A stretch of 64,000 nucleotides of DNA from Pustulibacterium marinum (GTDB lineage: Bacteria; Bacteroidota; Bacteroidia; Flavobacteriales; Flavobacteriaceae), in contig NZ_FPBK01000001.1 of assembly GCF_900116665.1 (NCBI RefSeq), positions 248,001-312,000 on the forward strand. The letters are read 5' to 3'. Each line of letters begins with the position of its first letter. The first letter of the stretch is position 1. The notes below the pieces were generated by a model that searched no databases, had not been told where the DNA came from, and saw nothing but the letters and a program-made list of their open reading frames with translations. This document shows, piece after piece, positions 52,216-61,305 of the stretch. The position numbers were made by a program, and so were the translations under genes.

Positions 52216-52500
52216 CTAGAAAATAAATTGTTCAAAGAAAGTAAAAATAGCAATAATTATAGTTGCCAAAAGTACACCTCTCGCTCTGTAATCTCTTTTA
52301 ATTTTAAGGAAACCGAAAAATGCTAGCATGTTTAAAATAGCGCCTAGTGCAACAATTTTAGAAAAGTAGTTTTCTTGACGAGCAACCATAATATTTTCAA
52401 AAATATCGGTTCCTAAAAAAATAAGAATGTAAAGTGCTATTCCAAAAGAATTGGCAATAAGCCCTACTATAAAACCTATGGCAATTTCTTTTTTAATCAT
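52216..52500 (-). CDS. Small membrane protein between surE and lpxB, unknown
   Basis: 94 residues with three predicted helices (IAIGFIVGLIANSFGIALYI, AILNMLAFFGFL, GVLLATIIIAIFTFF) and a basic loop KIKRDYRARG. Its start overlaps the surE stop by 8 nt and lpxB follows after 3 nt, so it is an integral operon member. The link to lpxB suggests an envelope role; nothing in the sequence shows what it does. Confidence 0.82.
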   Translation of the reverse strand: MIKKEIAIGFIVGLIANSFGIALYILIFLGTDIFENIMVARQENYFSKIVALGAILNMLAFFGFLKIKRDYRARGVLLATIIIAIFTFFEQFIF

Positions 52501-53269
52501 GGAGATCCCAAGTGTTTAAGCGTTGAATAGCGTGGTGAGCAGTTAAATCAAACTGAACAGGAACTACAGAAATATAATTGTTGGCAAGTGCCCACTCATC
52601 GGTATCTTCTCCCTTATCTTCATTTACAAATTTACCTGTAAGCCAGTAATATTGTCTTCCTTGTGGATTTACACGTTTGTCAAATTCTTCTTTCCACGAA
52701 GCTTTTGCTTGTCTGCAAACTTTAATGCCTTTGATTTCTTCTTTTCGTAATTTTGGAATATTTACATTGAGAACCACGTCACTTGGCATTCCATTTTCCA
52801 AAGCATTTTGTGCAATTTTTTTAATATGTTCCGCCGCTTGGTCAAAATCAGCCTCCCAGTTAAAATCTAAAAGGGAAAAACCAATAGCAGGTATTCCTTC
52901 AATTCCGGCTTCAACGGCAGCACTCATTGTTCCTGAATAAATTACATTGATAGAGGAATTTGTACCATGGTTAATTCCACTTACGCAAAGATCTGGTTTT
53001 CTATTCAGAATTTCATTTACGGCAAGTTTTACACAATCAACCGGAGTACCACTACAACTGTATTCTATTTGGTCTCCATCGTCCACAGTAATTGGGCTAC
53101 AATAAAGCGTAGAGTTAATAGTAATGGCGTGTCCCATTCCACTTTGTGGACTATCGGGAGCAACCACAACTACATCACCCAAAGTGTTCATTATTTTTAT
53201 CAATGCTCGTATTCCTGGAGCGGTAATTCCATCGTCATTGGTTACCAAAATCAAAGGTCTATTTTCCAT
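52493..53269 (-). CDS. surE: 5'/3'-nucleotidase SurE
   Basis: Divalent-metal phosphatase for nucleoside monophosphates and short polyphosphate. 258 residues. Metal site: NDDGITAPGI at the N-terminus; SGINHGTNSSINVIYSGTMSAAVEAG holds the Ser/Asn ligands; APDSPQSGMGHAIT follows. First gene of surE, small membrane protein, lpxB, NlpC, comEC. A TACTTTTG -7 element lies 20 nt upstream. Confidence 0.96.
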   Translation of the reverse strand: MENRPLILVTNDDGITAPGIRALIKIMNTLGDVVVVAPDSPQSGMGHAITINSTLYCSPITVDDGDQIEYSCSGTPVDCVKLAVNEILNRKPDLCVSGINHGTNSSINVIYSGTMSAAVEAGIEGIPAIGFSLLDFNWEADFDQAAEHIKKIAQNALENGMPSDVVLNVNIPKLRKEEIKGIKVCRQAKASWKEEFDKRVNPQGRQYYWLTGKFVNEDKGEDTDEWALANNYISVVPVQFDLTAHHAIQRLNTWDLHD

Positions 53270-53289
53270 AGAAATGCTAGGTTTTGCTA

Positions 53290-53297
53290 CAAAAGTA
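53290..53297 (-). promoter_or_regulatory. -7 promoter element of the surE-lpxB operon
   Basis: TACTTTTG on the minus strand, 20 nt before the surE ATG. No -33 TTG at the usual distance. Confidence 0.5.
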
Positions 53298-53446
53298 ACG
53301 ATTTTAAGAGTTATCTGATCTTTATCTTATGTTTAACAAAAAATTAGTATCATTGTATATGGGTGGCATGGTTTTTTCTCTAATTTAGACAATTCTCAAA
53401 ATTTTAAGAATATACCGAACTCAAGAAATAATTAGATCAAGGAAGA

Positions 53447-55669
53447 ATGAAAAAGAATGTGTATTATTTGCTGTTCGTGCTGTTAATCTCAGCAGCTTCT
53501 TGCAGCTTTACCTCCAAAACATTTGATGCCGCAGACGGCGATAAGGATAAACTTTTGATGGAACTTATAACGTATGTTCTAGAAAGAGGACACTACTCAC
53601 CAAAAGATATAGATGATACTTTTTCTGAAGAAGTATATGATAATTATGTGATGAGCCTAGACCCTCAAAAGCGTTATTTTCTTCAATCAGATATCAAAGA
53701 ATTTGAAGAGTACAGAGATCAAATAGATGACGAGATCAAAACTCAAAATCTAGACTTTTTCAATATTACGCATGAGCGCTTGCTACAGAGAATGCAAGAG
53801 GCAAAACCTATATACAAAGAGATTTTAGCAGAACCATTTGATTTTTCTGCAGATGAAACTATCAATGTGGATTTTGAAGAATTGCCATACGCTAAAAATA
53901 AAAAGGAATTAAAAGAGCGTTGGAGAAAATTATTGAAGTTTAATACCATAACCGGGTATGCTTCAAGAATGGAAAGCAAAGAAATTGCTTCTAATGATTT
54001 TGAAAAAGACGCAAATGGAGATTTGATCGACAAAAAAACAGGTGAAAAAATCTCTGATGAAGATAAAGTTAAAACCATTCTAGAAGATGCTCAAAAAACT
54101 GAAGTAGAAATTGAAAAGGAAGCAAGAGAAGCTACTTTGAAAAATTTTGAAGATTACTATGCGATTCTAGATGATTTACAACGTAAAGATTGGTTTTCTA
54201 TTTACTTGAATGCAATTGTGGAAGAATTTGATCCTCATACTTTCTATTTTGCACCAGAAGACAAAGAGAAGTTTGATACTAGAATGTCTGGTAAATTTGA
54301 AGGTATTGGAGCAAGATTGCAAAAGAAAAGAGATAATATTTCTATCGTAGAAATTATCTCTGGTGGACCTGTTTGGAGAGCAGAATCTTTAGAAGTTGGA
54401 GATGAAATTCTAAAAGTTGCTCAAGGCGATGAAGCTCCGGTTGATGTAGTTGGAATGCGAATTGACGACGCCGTTAAATTGATCAAAGGCCCAAAAGGTA
54501 CCGAAGTTCGTTTAACAGTGAAGCGAGTAGATGGTAGCATAGATGTAGTTTCTATTATTCGTGATGAAGTGGTTCTGGAAGAATCCTATGCCAAAACAGC
54601 TTTGATTCAAAAGGATGGAAGAAAATTCGGAATAGTGAATTTACCACAATTCTATGTAGACTTTGATGACTACAAAAATGGAAGAAATGCAGCTTCCGAT
54701 ATGAAAAAAGAAATTGAAAGATTGAAATCTGAAGGTATGGAAGGTTTGGTAATAGACCTTCGTGACAATGGAGGAGGATCTTTAAAAACTGTTGTTGACA
54801 TGGCAGGTTTGTTTATTAAAAACGGACCAGTTGTACAGGTAAAAACAGCAAATGATCGTCGTGAAGTTTTAGAAGATACCGATTCTAGTGTTCAGTGGAA
54901 TGGTCCTTTGGTAATTCTTGTGAACGAACTTTCAGCATCTGCATCCGAAATTTTGGCTGCTGCTATGCAAGATTATAAGCGTGCTATTATAATTGGTAGT
55001 AAGCAGACTTATGGAAAAGGAACGGTTCAAAACGTTTACGATTTAAATCAGTTTTTGAAAAATAATACGCTGGGTGATGTTGGTGCATTGAAAGTTACCA
55101 CGCAAAAATTCTATAGAATTAATGGGGAATCAACGCAGCTAGAAGGTGTGAAAAGTGATGTTGTTGTACCAGACAGATACAGTTATATCAACGTTGGTGA
55201 AAAGGATCAACAAAATCCGCTTCCGTATGATAAAATTGAAGCAGCAAACTACAACACTTGGGACGGTTACATTGACTACGATGAAACCATAGAAAATAGT
55301 AAGAAAAGAATGAACAATAATCCTCAGTTGAAATTAATTGATGCAAATGCAAAATGGGTTAAAGAACAACAGGATGATAATGATTTTCCATTGAGTTATG
55401 CAGCGTATGAAGCTGAAATGGATGAAGATGAAAACTTTGCTAAGCAGTTCAAAGACATTGGAAATTACAAATCTGATCTTACATTTTCTGCACTACCATA
55501 TGAGACGGAACTTTTCAAATCAGATGATGATTTAGAAGAAAAGAGAACACGTTGGTACGAGAGCATGACTAAGGATGTTTATATTGAAGAAGCTGTAAAT
55601 GTTTTGGAAGATCTTCAGTTGAACAATGTTAAAAAGAATAAAGTGGCGCATAACGAGCGTGAAAAATAA
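53447..55669 (+). CDS. prc: Tail-specific (carboxy-terminal processing) protease, lipoprotein
   Basis: Periplasmic S41 protease cutting proteins at hydrophobic C-termini. 740 residues. Lipobox SAASC. An N-terminal TSP helical domain is followed by a PDZ domain (about 285-365, GGPVWRAESLEVGDEIL), the catalytic Ser in ELSASASEILAAA with Lys in KQTYGKGTVQ, and the C-terminal DUF3340 extension. The ribosome site is visible: GGA 6 nt before the ATG. The lone permease gene follows after 10 nt. Confidence 0.95.
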   Translation: MKKNVYYLLFVLLISAASCSFTSKTFDAADGDKDKLLMELITYVLERGHYSPKDIDDTFSEEVYDNYVMSLDPQKRYFLQSDIKEFEEYRDQIDDEIKTQNLDFFNITHERLLQRMQEAKPIYKEILAEPFDFSADETINVDFEELPYAKNKKELKERWRKLLKFNTITGYASRMESKEIASNDFEKDANGDLIDKKTGEKISDEDKVKTILEDAQKTEVEIEKEAREATLKNFEDYYAILDDLQRKDWFSIYLNAIVEEFDPHTFYFAPEDKEKFDTRMSGKFEGIGARLQKKRDNISIVEIISGGPVWRAESLEVGDEILKVAQGDEAPVDVVGMRIDDAVKLIKGPKGTEVRLTVKRVDGSIDVVSIIRDEVVLEESYAKTALIQKDGRKFGIVNLPQFYVDFDDYKNGRNAASDMKKEIERLKSEGMEGLVIDLRDNGGGSLKTVVDMAGLFIKNGPVVQVKTANDRREVLEDTDSSVQWNGPLVILVNELSASASEILAAAMQDYKRAIIIGSKQTYGKGTVQNVYDLNQFLKNNTLGDVGALKVTTQKFYRINGESTQLEGVKSDVVVPDRYSYINVGEKDQQNPLPYDKIEAANYNTWDGYIDYDETIENSKKRMNNNPQLKLIDANAKWVKEQQDDNDFPLSYAAYEAEMDEDENFAKQFKDIGNYKSDLTFSALPYETELFKSDDDLEEKRTRWYESMTKDVYIEEAVNVLEDLQLNNVKKNKVAHNEREK

Positions 55670-55679
55670 TTAGTACCAG

Positions 55680-56789
55680 ATGGCAGAAGCATCAGGTTCA
55701 TTAACAGCTATGGCGCTCCAAAAGTTCAAAAGAAACTTTTGGGGCGTTTTTAGTTTGTCTATTGTATTGTTATGTGGATTTGTTGCCGTGTTTGCGTATG
55801 TATTAGCGCCTGATGATTCTACCAATGCAAATCAAATGCATATTTCCATTCACTCTCAAAAACCAGGTTTTCAAGTTTCCATGCTTACCATTCCGGGTGA
55901 TAAACTTCAGGAGAAATCTTTTTTGAATCAAGTTTTCTTCGGTAAACAAAATAATGATACCGAAATTCCTTTACTTTCCTATAGGTTTTCAAAAGATTCA
56001 TTGTACTACAAGGAATTTAAAAAAGAAGGTACAATGGCCATTGAAAAGGGAATTGACTTAGAAACTTCATTTGGAACACGAAATGCTAGTGAAATAAAAG
56101 AGCAATTCATACATCAAAAAACCTTCTTGTTAGGTACCGATAAATATGGTAGAGACTTGCTTAGTAGAATGCTAGTTGGAGCTAGAATATCGTTCTCCAT
56201 AGGTTTTGTAGCCGTTTTTATCTCATTGTTGGTGGGTATATCTTTGGGCGCATTAGCCGGTTATTTTGGAGGCAAGATAGATGCTCTTATAATGTGGTTA
56301 ATTAACGTTACATGGTCTATTCCTACATTACTTTTGGTAATTGGAATTACGCTAGCACTGGGAAAAGGATTTTGGCAAGTGTTTATAGCAGTTGGTTTAA
56401 CCATGTGGGTGGAAGTAGCCAGAGTTGTGCGCGGACAAATTGTAAGTGCTAAAGAAATGCAATATGTGACGGCAGCAAGAGCTTTGGGGTATTCCAATAC
56501 AAGAATCATTACTAAACATATTTTGCCCAATATTATGGCTCCTGTAATCGTGATTTCAGCAGCTAATTTTGCTGCTGCTATTTTGATAGAAAGTGGTCTT
56601 AGTTTTTTGGGTATAGGCGCGCAACCTCCAGTACCAAGTTGGGGTGCTATGATTAAAGATCATTATAATTATATCATTTTAGGAAAAGCCTATTTGGCTA
56701 TTATTCCAGGATTGGCCATTATGATTTTGGTAATGTCTTTTATGCTAATAGGAAATGCTCTGAGAGATGCTTTTGATGTAAAGAATTAA
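55680..56789 (+). CDS. ABC transporter permease, DppC/OppC type, with periplasmic insert
   Basis: 369 residues. The C-terminal half is a typical DppC permease: LLGTDKYGRDLLSRMLVGAR, helices, and the ATPase-docking EAA loop (MQYVTAARALGYSNTRIITK, then ILPN). Between TM1 and that domain is an extra segment of about 100 residues (HISIHSQKPGFQVSMLTIPG) not usual in DppC. No DppB, ATPase or binding-protein gene is adjacent; the partners must be elsewhere. Stop codon shares TTAA with convergent rodA. Confidence 0.9.
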   Translation: MAEASGSLTAMALQKFKRNFWGVFSLSIVLLCGFVAVFAYVLAPDDSTNANQMHISIHSQKPGFQVSMLTIPGDKLQEKSFLNQVFFGKQNNDTEIPLLSYRFSKDSLYYKEFKKEGTMAIEKGIDLETSFGTRNASEIKEQFIHQKTFLLGTDKYGRDLLSRMLVGARISFSIGFVAVFISLLVGISLGALAGYFGGKIDALIMWLINVTWSIPTLLLVIGITLALGKGFWQVFIAVGLTMWVEVARVVRGQIVSAKEMQYVTAARALGYSNTRIITKHILPNIMAPVIVISAANFAAAILIESGLSFLGIGAQPPVPSWGAMIKDHYNYIILGKAYLAIIPGLAIMILVMSFMLIGNALRDAFDVKN

Positions 56790-58096
56790 GCTTCCATCCA
56801 ATCGTTTCCTCGGTTTGCATCCAATTTCAAAAAAATAAATAGCAAAATTGTGAATCCCCATAAACCTGATCCTCCGTAGCTAAAAAAGGGTAAAGGAATT
56901 CCAATAGTGGGTAGTAATCCAATCACCATTCCTATGTTTACCATAAAGTGGATAAAGAAAATACCAGCCACACTATACCCATAAACCCGGCTGAATTGAG
57001 ATCGCTGTCGTTCTGCTAAAAAGAGCAATCTTAAGAGTAAAGCAGTAAAAAGTAGTACTACGAAAAGAGTTCCTGCAAAGCCCCATTCTTCTCCAACGGT
57101 AGTAAAAATATAATCGGTATGTTGCTCCGGAACATAATTTCCACGGGTTCTGGTTCCTTGTAAAAATCCTTTTCCCATTAATCCACCAGAACCAATAGCA
57201 GTTTCAGATTGATTAATATTATAACCAATATCACGCTTTAGTTCTTGCATCTTTACAGGATCATTCTCCAGACGAAGCCATAGCACAAAACGGTCTCTAT
57301 GATGTTGTTTAAAAACATTGTCATAAATGTATGATGTAGCTCCAGAAACGGCTATACACGTAACAAAATAGAGAATCATAGGAAGAATCTTTATTTTCTT
57401 TTTATGTGCTTTTTTCTGATTTCTAGTTCTTTTAATTAAATAATAAATAACAATACCAGTTCCTATCACAGCTAATGTAATAGGAATACCAAATTTTAAT
57501 GTAGCTATAAATACAAAGGCAAGTGATATCAAAAAGAAAATGTAAAGGCCGGGTAAGCCTTCTCTATACAAAACGAACAAAAATGCACTATAGACCAATG
57601 TACTTCCAGGATCGGGTTGTAAAAGAATTAAAATAGAAGGAATGGCAATAATAAGAATGGCCTTCAGTTGATCTTGAAAATTTTTAATATGGGTTTGAAT
57701 ATCACTAATATATTTTGCAAAGGCAAGAGCTGTGGCGGTCTTAGCAAATTCTGAAGGTTGAAGTGTAAAGCTTCCAATACCGTACCAGGCTCTGGCTCCG
57801 TTAACATTCTTACCAAAAATAAATAACCCTATGAGAGATAGCATGGCCACTATATAAATGATGCTGGCAAAGCGTTCATAGAATTTGGCTTCAATGGCTA
57901 ATATGAATAGAATTAAAACAACACTAAGCCCTATAAATATCAACTGTTTCCCGTACAAATTATTGATATTGAAAGCACCAATTTCTTCTACCGGAACGGA
58001 TGCTGAATAAATATTCAACCAACCAATACCAACCAATAGCATGTAGAAAACAATGCTTAACCAGTCTATTTTTTTTACTACGGTATTTTTCGCCAT
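56786..58096 (-). CDS. rodA: Rod-shape-determining SEDS glycan polymerase RodA
   Basis: Peptidoglycan glycosyltransferase of the elongasome. 436 residues, about ten helices. SEDS blocks: KNVNGARAWYGIGSFTLQPSEFAK, LQPDPGSTL (with the catalytic Asp), GKGFLQGTRTRGNYVPEQHTDYIFTTVGEEWGF and GIPLPFFSYGGSGL. Its ATG overlaps the last base of mrdA, so the two are coupled. Somewhat longer than E. coli RodA because of a basic cytoplasmic loop (RTRNQKKAHKKKIK). Confidence 0.96.
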   Translation of the reverse strand: MAKNTVVKKIDWLSIVFYMLLVGIGWLNIYSASVPVEEIGAFNINNLYGKQLIFIGLSVVLILFILAIEAKFYERFASIIYIVAMLSLIGLFIFGKNVNGARAWYGIGSFTLQPSEFAKTATALAFAKYISDIQTHIKNFQDQLKAILIIAIPSILILLQPDPGSTLVYSAFLFVLYREGLPGLYIFFLISLAFVFIATLKFGIPITLAVIGTGIVIYYLIKRTRNQKKAHKKKIKILPMILYFVTCIAVSGATSYIYDNVFKQHHRDRFVLWLRLENDPVKMQELKRDIGYNINQSETAIGSGGLMGKGFLQGTRTRGNYVPEQHTDYIFTTVGEEWGFAGTLFVVLLFTALLLRLLFLAERQRSQFSRVYGYSVAGIFFIHFMVNIGMVIGLLPTIGIPLPFFSYGGSGLWGFTILLFIFLKLDANRGNDWMEA

Positions 58097-59970
58097 TATT
58101 TATTGTGGGGAGTCAGAAGTTCTGGGTGTAAAATTTTGTCATATTCATCTTGAAGACCTGTTTCAAACATTCTTCGTTCCAAATCTGTTCGGGTAATATG
58201 ACCTTTGATGTATTTCTCTATCATTAATGAAGCAATTGGAGCTGCATAACGAGATCCCCAAACACCATTCTCAACGAAAACGGCTAATGCAATTTTTGGA
58301 TTTTCAATTGGAGCAATCGCAATAAATATAGAGTGATCTGCTAAATCATATTTGATACCTCCAATGGTAGTTGAATTTTGGGAAGTACCTGTTTTTCCAC
58401 CAATATGTATGCTATCTACTTGTGCACGAGCTGCAGTTCCTTTTCGGTAAACATCATACATTCCTTGAATTACAGGTTCAAAATATTCTTTATCAATGGT
58501 AGTATATTTTGGCTTGGTGTATTGTGGATCTTCCAAGGGTTGATCATTAACAGACTTTACAATATGTGGAGTATAGTAAAAACCTCGGTTGGCAATGATG
58601 GCTGCAACATTAGCTAACTGAATTGGAGTAGTAAGAATTTCTCCCTGTCCAATGGCGTTCGAAATATTATTGGTGTAGAACCAATGATTTTCTCCATACC
58701 AACGGTCGTAGGTTGAACCATCTGGGATGTACCCTTTTCTACCAGTGGCTAAATCATTGTGTAAATAATCTCCTAAACCAAAGCTTTTTACGTGTTTTGA
58801 CCATGCATCTACACCTTCTTTTGATGTTGGATATTTTTGAATTACTCTTCTGTAAGTATCGGAAAAATATGAGTTACAGGATTTGTAGATAGCTCTGTTT
58901 AAGTCGTTGACTGTTCCTGATGGTCCGCAGTGGCAGCCCATAAATCCTTTTCTTCCGTAGTGGTAGCCATGATAACAAGTAACTTTTGTATCAGGTGTTA
59001 TAACTCCTTCTTGTAAACCTATGAGTGCCATAATAGTTTTAAAAGGAGAACCTGGAGGATATTGCGCCAAAAGTCCACGATCATACAAGGGCTTAGCAAT
59101 GGAATCGTTGTAAAATTTGGTAAAGTTTTTACTTCGTTTTCTACCTACCAATAAGTCGGGATCAAAGTTAGGAGCGGTAACCAATGCCAGTATTTCACCA
59201 CTAGAAGGTTCAATAGCAACAATACCACCGCGTTTGTTGGCCATTAAAGCTTCTCCGTAGCTTTCTAATTCATCATCTATAGTGATTTGAATATCTTTTC
59301 CTTGAACAGGAAGCGTATCGTATCTTCCATCTTTATAAGAGCCTAAAATTCTATTGTAAATATCTTTTTGAATAAATTTTACGCCTTTTTTACCACGAAG
59401 ATCATTTTCGTAAACAGTTTCCACACCGCTTCGACCGATTAATTCACCTGGTTGATAGCCTATTTTATTTTTAGCTTCCCAATCATTTACTTCAGAAATA
59501 TATCCTAAAACATTGGCTCCGGAATGGGTTTGATAATCACGAAGCATTCGTTTTTGAACATAGAAACCTGGGTATTTATACATTCTTTCTTGAATGGCGG
59601 CATACTCTTTCTTGGAAAGCTGCGGCATGAATACTGAAGGTAATCTTGGAGAATAGACTTTTGCTTTATTTATTTTTTTATCAAATTCTTCTCTTGGGAT
59701 ATCCATTAATTCGCAGAATTTAAGCGTATCAATGTCTCGCATTTTATTAGGAATCACCATAATATCATATGCTGGAGCATTACTTACAAGTAATTTTCCG
59801 GTTCGGTCATAGATATACCCTCTTTCTGGGTAGGTGTATTTTGCCTCTATGGCAATATCATCCATAAAGTTGTTAGAAATATCCTCATCAAACAATTGTA
59901 AATAAGAAAGCCTTGCAATGATTACAAGTGCAATTACAATGATAGATGTTGCTAAAAATAGTTTTCGCAT
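58096..59970 (-). CDS. mrdA: Penicillin-binding protein 2
   Basis: Peptidoglycan transpeptidase partner of RodA. 624 residues: one N-terminal helix, a pedestal (ERGYIYDRTGKLLVSN, LIGRSGVETVYENDLRG), then the transpeptidase domain with SxxK at S308-K311 (PPGSPFK), SxN at 364-366 (SCN) and KTG at 526-528. The first motif has Pro where Thr is usual. A Cys/His-rich loop at 332-348 (CYHGYH, then CHC) looks like a metal site. It starts 5 nt after mreD. Confidence 0.96.
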   Translation of the reverse strand: MRKLFLATSIIVIALVIIARLSYLQLFDEDISNNFMDDIAIEAKYTYPERGYIYDRTGKLLVSNAPAYDIMVIPNKMRDIDTLKFCELMDIPREEFDKKINKAKVYSPRLPSVFMPQLSKKEYAAIQERMYKYPGFYVQKRMLRDYQTHSGANVLGYISEVNDWEAKNKIGYQPGELIGRSGVETVYENDLRGKKGVKFIQKDIYNRILGSYKDGRYDTLPVQGKDIQITIDDELESYGEALMANKRGGIVAIEPSSGEILALVTAPNFDPDLLVGRKRSKNFTKFYNDSIAKPLYDRGLLAQYPPGSPFKTIMALIGLQEGVITPDTKVTCYHGYHYGRKGFMGCHCGPSGTVNDLNRAIYKSCNSYFSDTYRRVIQKYPTSKEGVDAWSKHVKSFGLGDYLHNDLATGRKGYIPDGSTYDRWYGENHWFYTNNISNAIGQGEILTTPIQLANVAAIIANRGFYYTPHIVKSVNDQPLEDPQYTKPKYTTIDKEYFEPVIQGMYDVYRKGTAARAQVDSIHIGGKTGTSQNSTTIGGIKYDLADHSIFIAIAPIENPKIALAVFVENGVWGSRYAAPIASLMIEKYIKGHITRTDLERRMFETGLQDEYDKILHPELLTPHNK

Positions 59971-59975
59971 AGTTC

Positions 59976-60476
59976 TTATTTTCGCCTAAAAAGTGATATG
60001 GATAAAACGCATAGAATAAAAGTAAATATACTTGTATAGAACGTTTTTTGAAGTAGCAGCAATATATGTGCAAAACTAAAAATCTCTAGCGAAAAAAGAA
60101 TGAGATGGTGTGTTAAAATAAGTATTAACAAATAGATAAAACGTTGAGGATAGGGTGTTTGTCCTAGTTTTAAAGATTGTTTTTCTATACTAGATCCAAA
60201 CGAAAGTTTTAAAACGTAAGGTCTTATGTATGCTAAAAAAACGCTTGCAGCAGCATGCACGCCACCACTATCTGTAAAACTGTCTATGGAAAGACCAATT
60301 AAAAATGATAAAAATATAAATAGGATTCTATTGTTGTCAGTTGGATACCAAATGATAAATAGAATGTATAGAAGCGGATTCAAATTACCAAACAGGTTGA
60401 TGTGGTTGAGTAGCAAAACTTGCAACAAAACCAGTAAAATAAACCGAATGCTATTTATGATGATGGGATTATTCAT
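59976..60476 (-). CDS. mreD: Rod-shape-determining protein MreD
   Basis: Small polytopic membrane protein of the elongasome, 166 residues, about five or six helices (IRFILLVLLQVLLLNHI, LFGNLNPLLYILFII, FIFLSFLIGLSIDSF). The last conserved feature SIDSFTDSGGVHAAASVFLAYIRPY-type region marks MreD. I use the ATG at 60476, overlapping the mreC stop by 8 nt; the longer frame would start at TTG 60494. Confidence 0.9.
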   Translation of the reverse strand: MNNPIIINSIRFILLVLLQVLLLNHINLFGNLNPLLYILFIIWYPTDNNRILFIFLSFLIGLSIDSFTDSGGVHAAASVFLAYIRPYVLKLSFGSSIEKQSLKLGQTPYPQRFIYLLILILTHHLILFSLEIFSFAHILLLLQKTFYTSIFTFILCVLSISLFRRK

Positions 60477-61296
60477 TGGGGATACTTGCTTCAAGATTTT
60501 CTACTTCTTTTTGCTGTTTGTTTTCTATAACATATATGTTTTTAAGATTACTCATGTCATTAAACAGTGAGATATCTATAATATATGCATTTCCGGTAAG
60601 GTCTAGTTTGTAATCTTTAATGGAGCCAATAAGAATTCCTTTAGGAAAAATTGCAGACATGCCACCTGTAATGATTGTATCTCCTTTTTGAATTGACGCC
60701 TGTTTGGGAATATCTATTAACTGAACCGTTTTGTAATCTTTTCCATCCCAATTCAATGTTCCAAAATGGTTAGAATTTTTTAGCGAAGCATTGATTTGTG
60801 AATACGAATTTAAAATAGACTGAACTACGGCATAATTCTTAGAGGTGTTTCGAATAATACCAACAATTCCTTTGGGGCTAATTACGCCCATATCTTCGGC
60901 AACTCCTTCTTCTGAACCACCGTTGATAAGAATATAGTTTTTAGATTTATCATAACTATTCTTAAAAATGCTAGCGCTTCTAAATTCAAAATGATCTAAT
61001 ATTTTGGTAGAATCCATGACAATAGAATCTACACTATTTATAGATTTATTGAAAAGTAAACTTCTTAAATATTGATTTTCTTCAACTAGATGTTCATTTT
61101 CGGTTTGAAGACCAAAATATCCGGAAATATCTGAGGTAGTACTGTAAATTCCGCCAGTAACCCAATTGGCAGAATTGATAAATTTATTTCTGTGGTATAT
61201 GTGAGATTGAATTGTAATCCCCACAGAAAAAAGGAAAAGCAACAGAAAAACCATAAAGTTTTTGTTCTTTACGAAGAATTGGAAAATCTGTTGCAT
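60469..61296 (-). CDS. mreC: Rod-shape-determining protein MreC
   Basis: Periplasmic scaffold that activates PBP2-RodA. 275 residues: cytoplasmic tail, one helix (FMVFLLLFLFSVGITI), a coiled coil (LQTENEHLVEENQYLRSLLF, about 62-82), and two beta domains (YILINGGSEEGVAEDMGVISPKGIVGII; GDTIITGGMSAIFPKGILIGSI). Between mreB (9 nt) and mreD (8-nt overlap). Confidence 0.95.
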   Translation of the reverse strand: MQQIFQFFVKNKNFMVFLLLFLFSVGITIQSHIYHRNKFINSANWVTGGIYSTTSDISGYFGLQTENEHLVEENQYLRSLLFNKSINSVDSIVMDSTKILDHFEFRSASIFKNSYDKSKNYILINGGSEEGVAEDMGVISPKGIVGIIRNTSKNYAVVQSILNSYSQINASLKNSNHFGTLNWDGKDYKTVQLIDIPKQASIQKGDTIITGGMSAIFPKGILIGSIKDYKLDLTGNAYIIDISLFNDMSNLKNIYVIENKQQKEVENLEASIPNE

Positions 61297-61305
61297 TCAC
61301 TTTTT

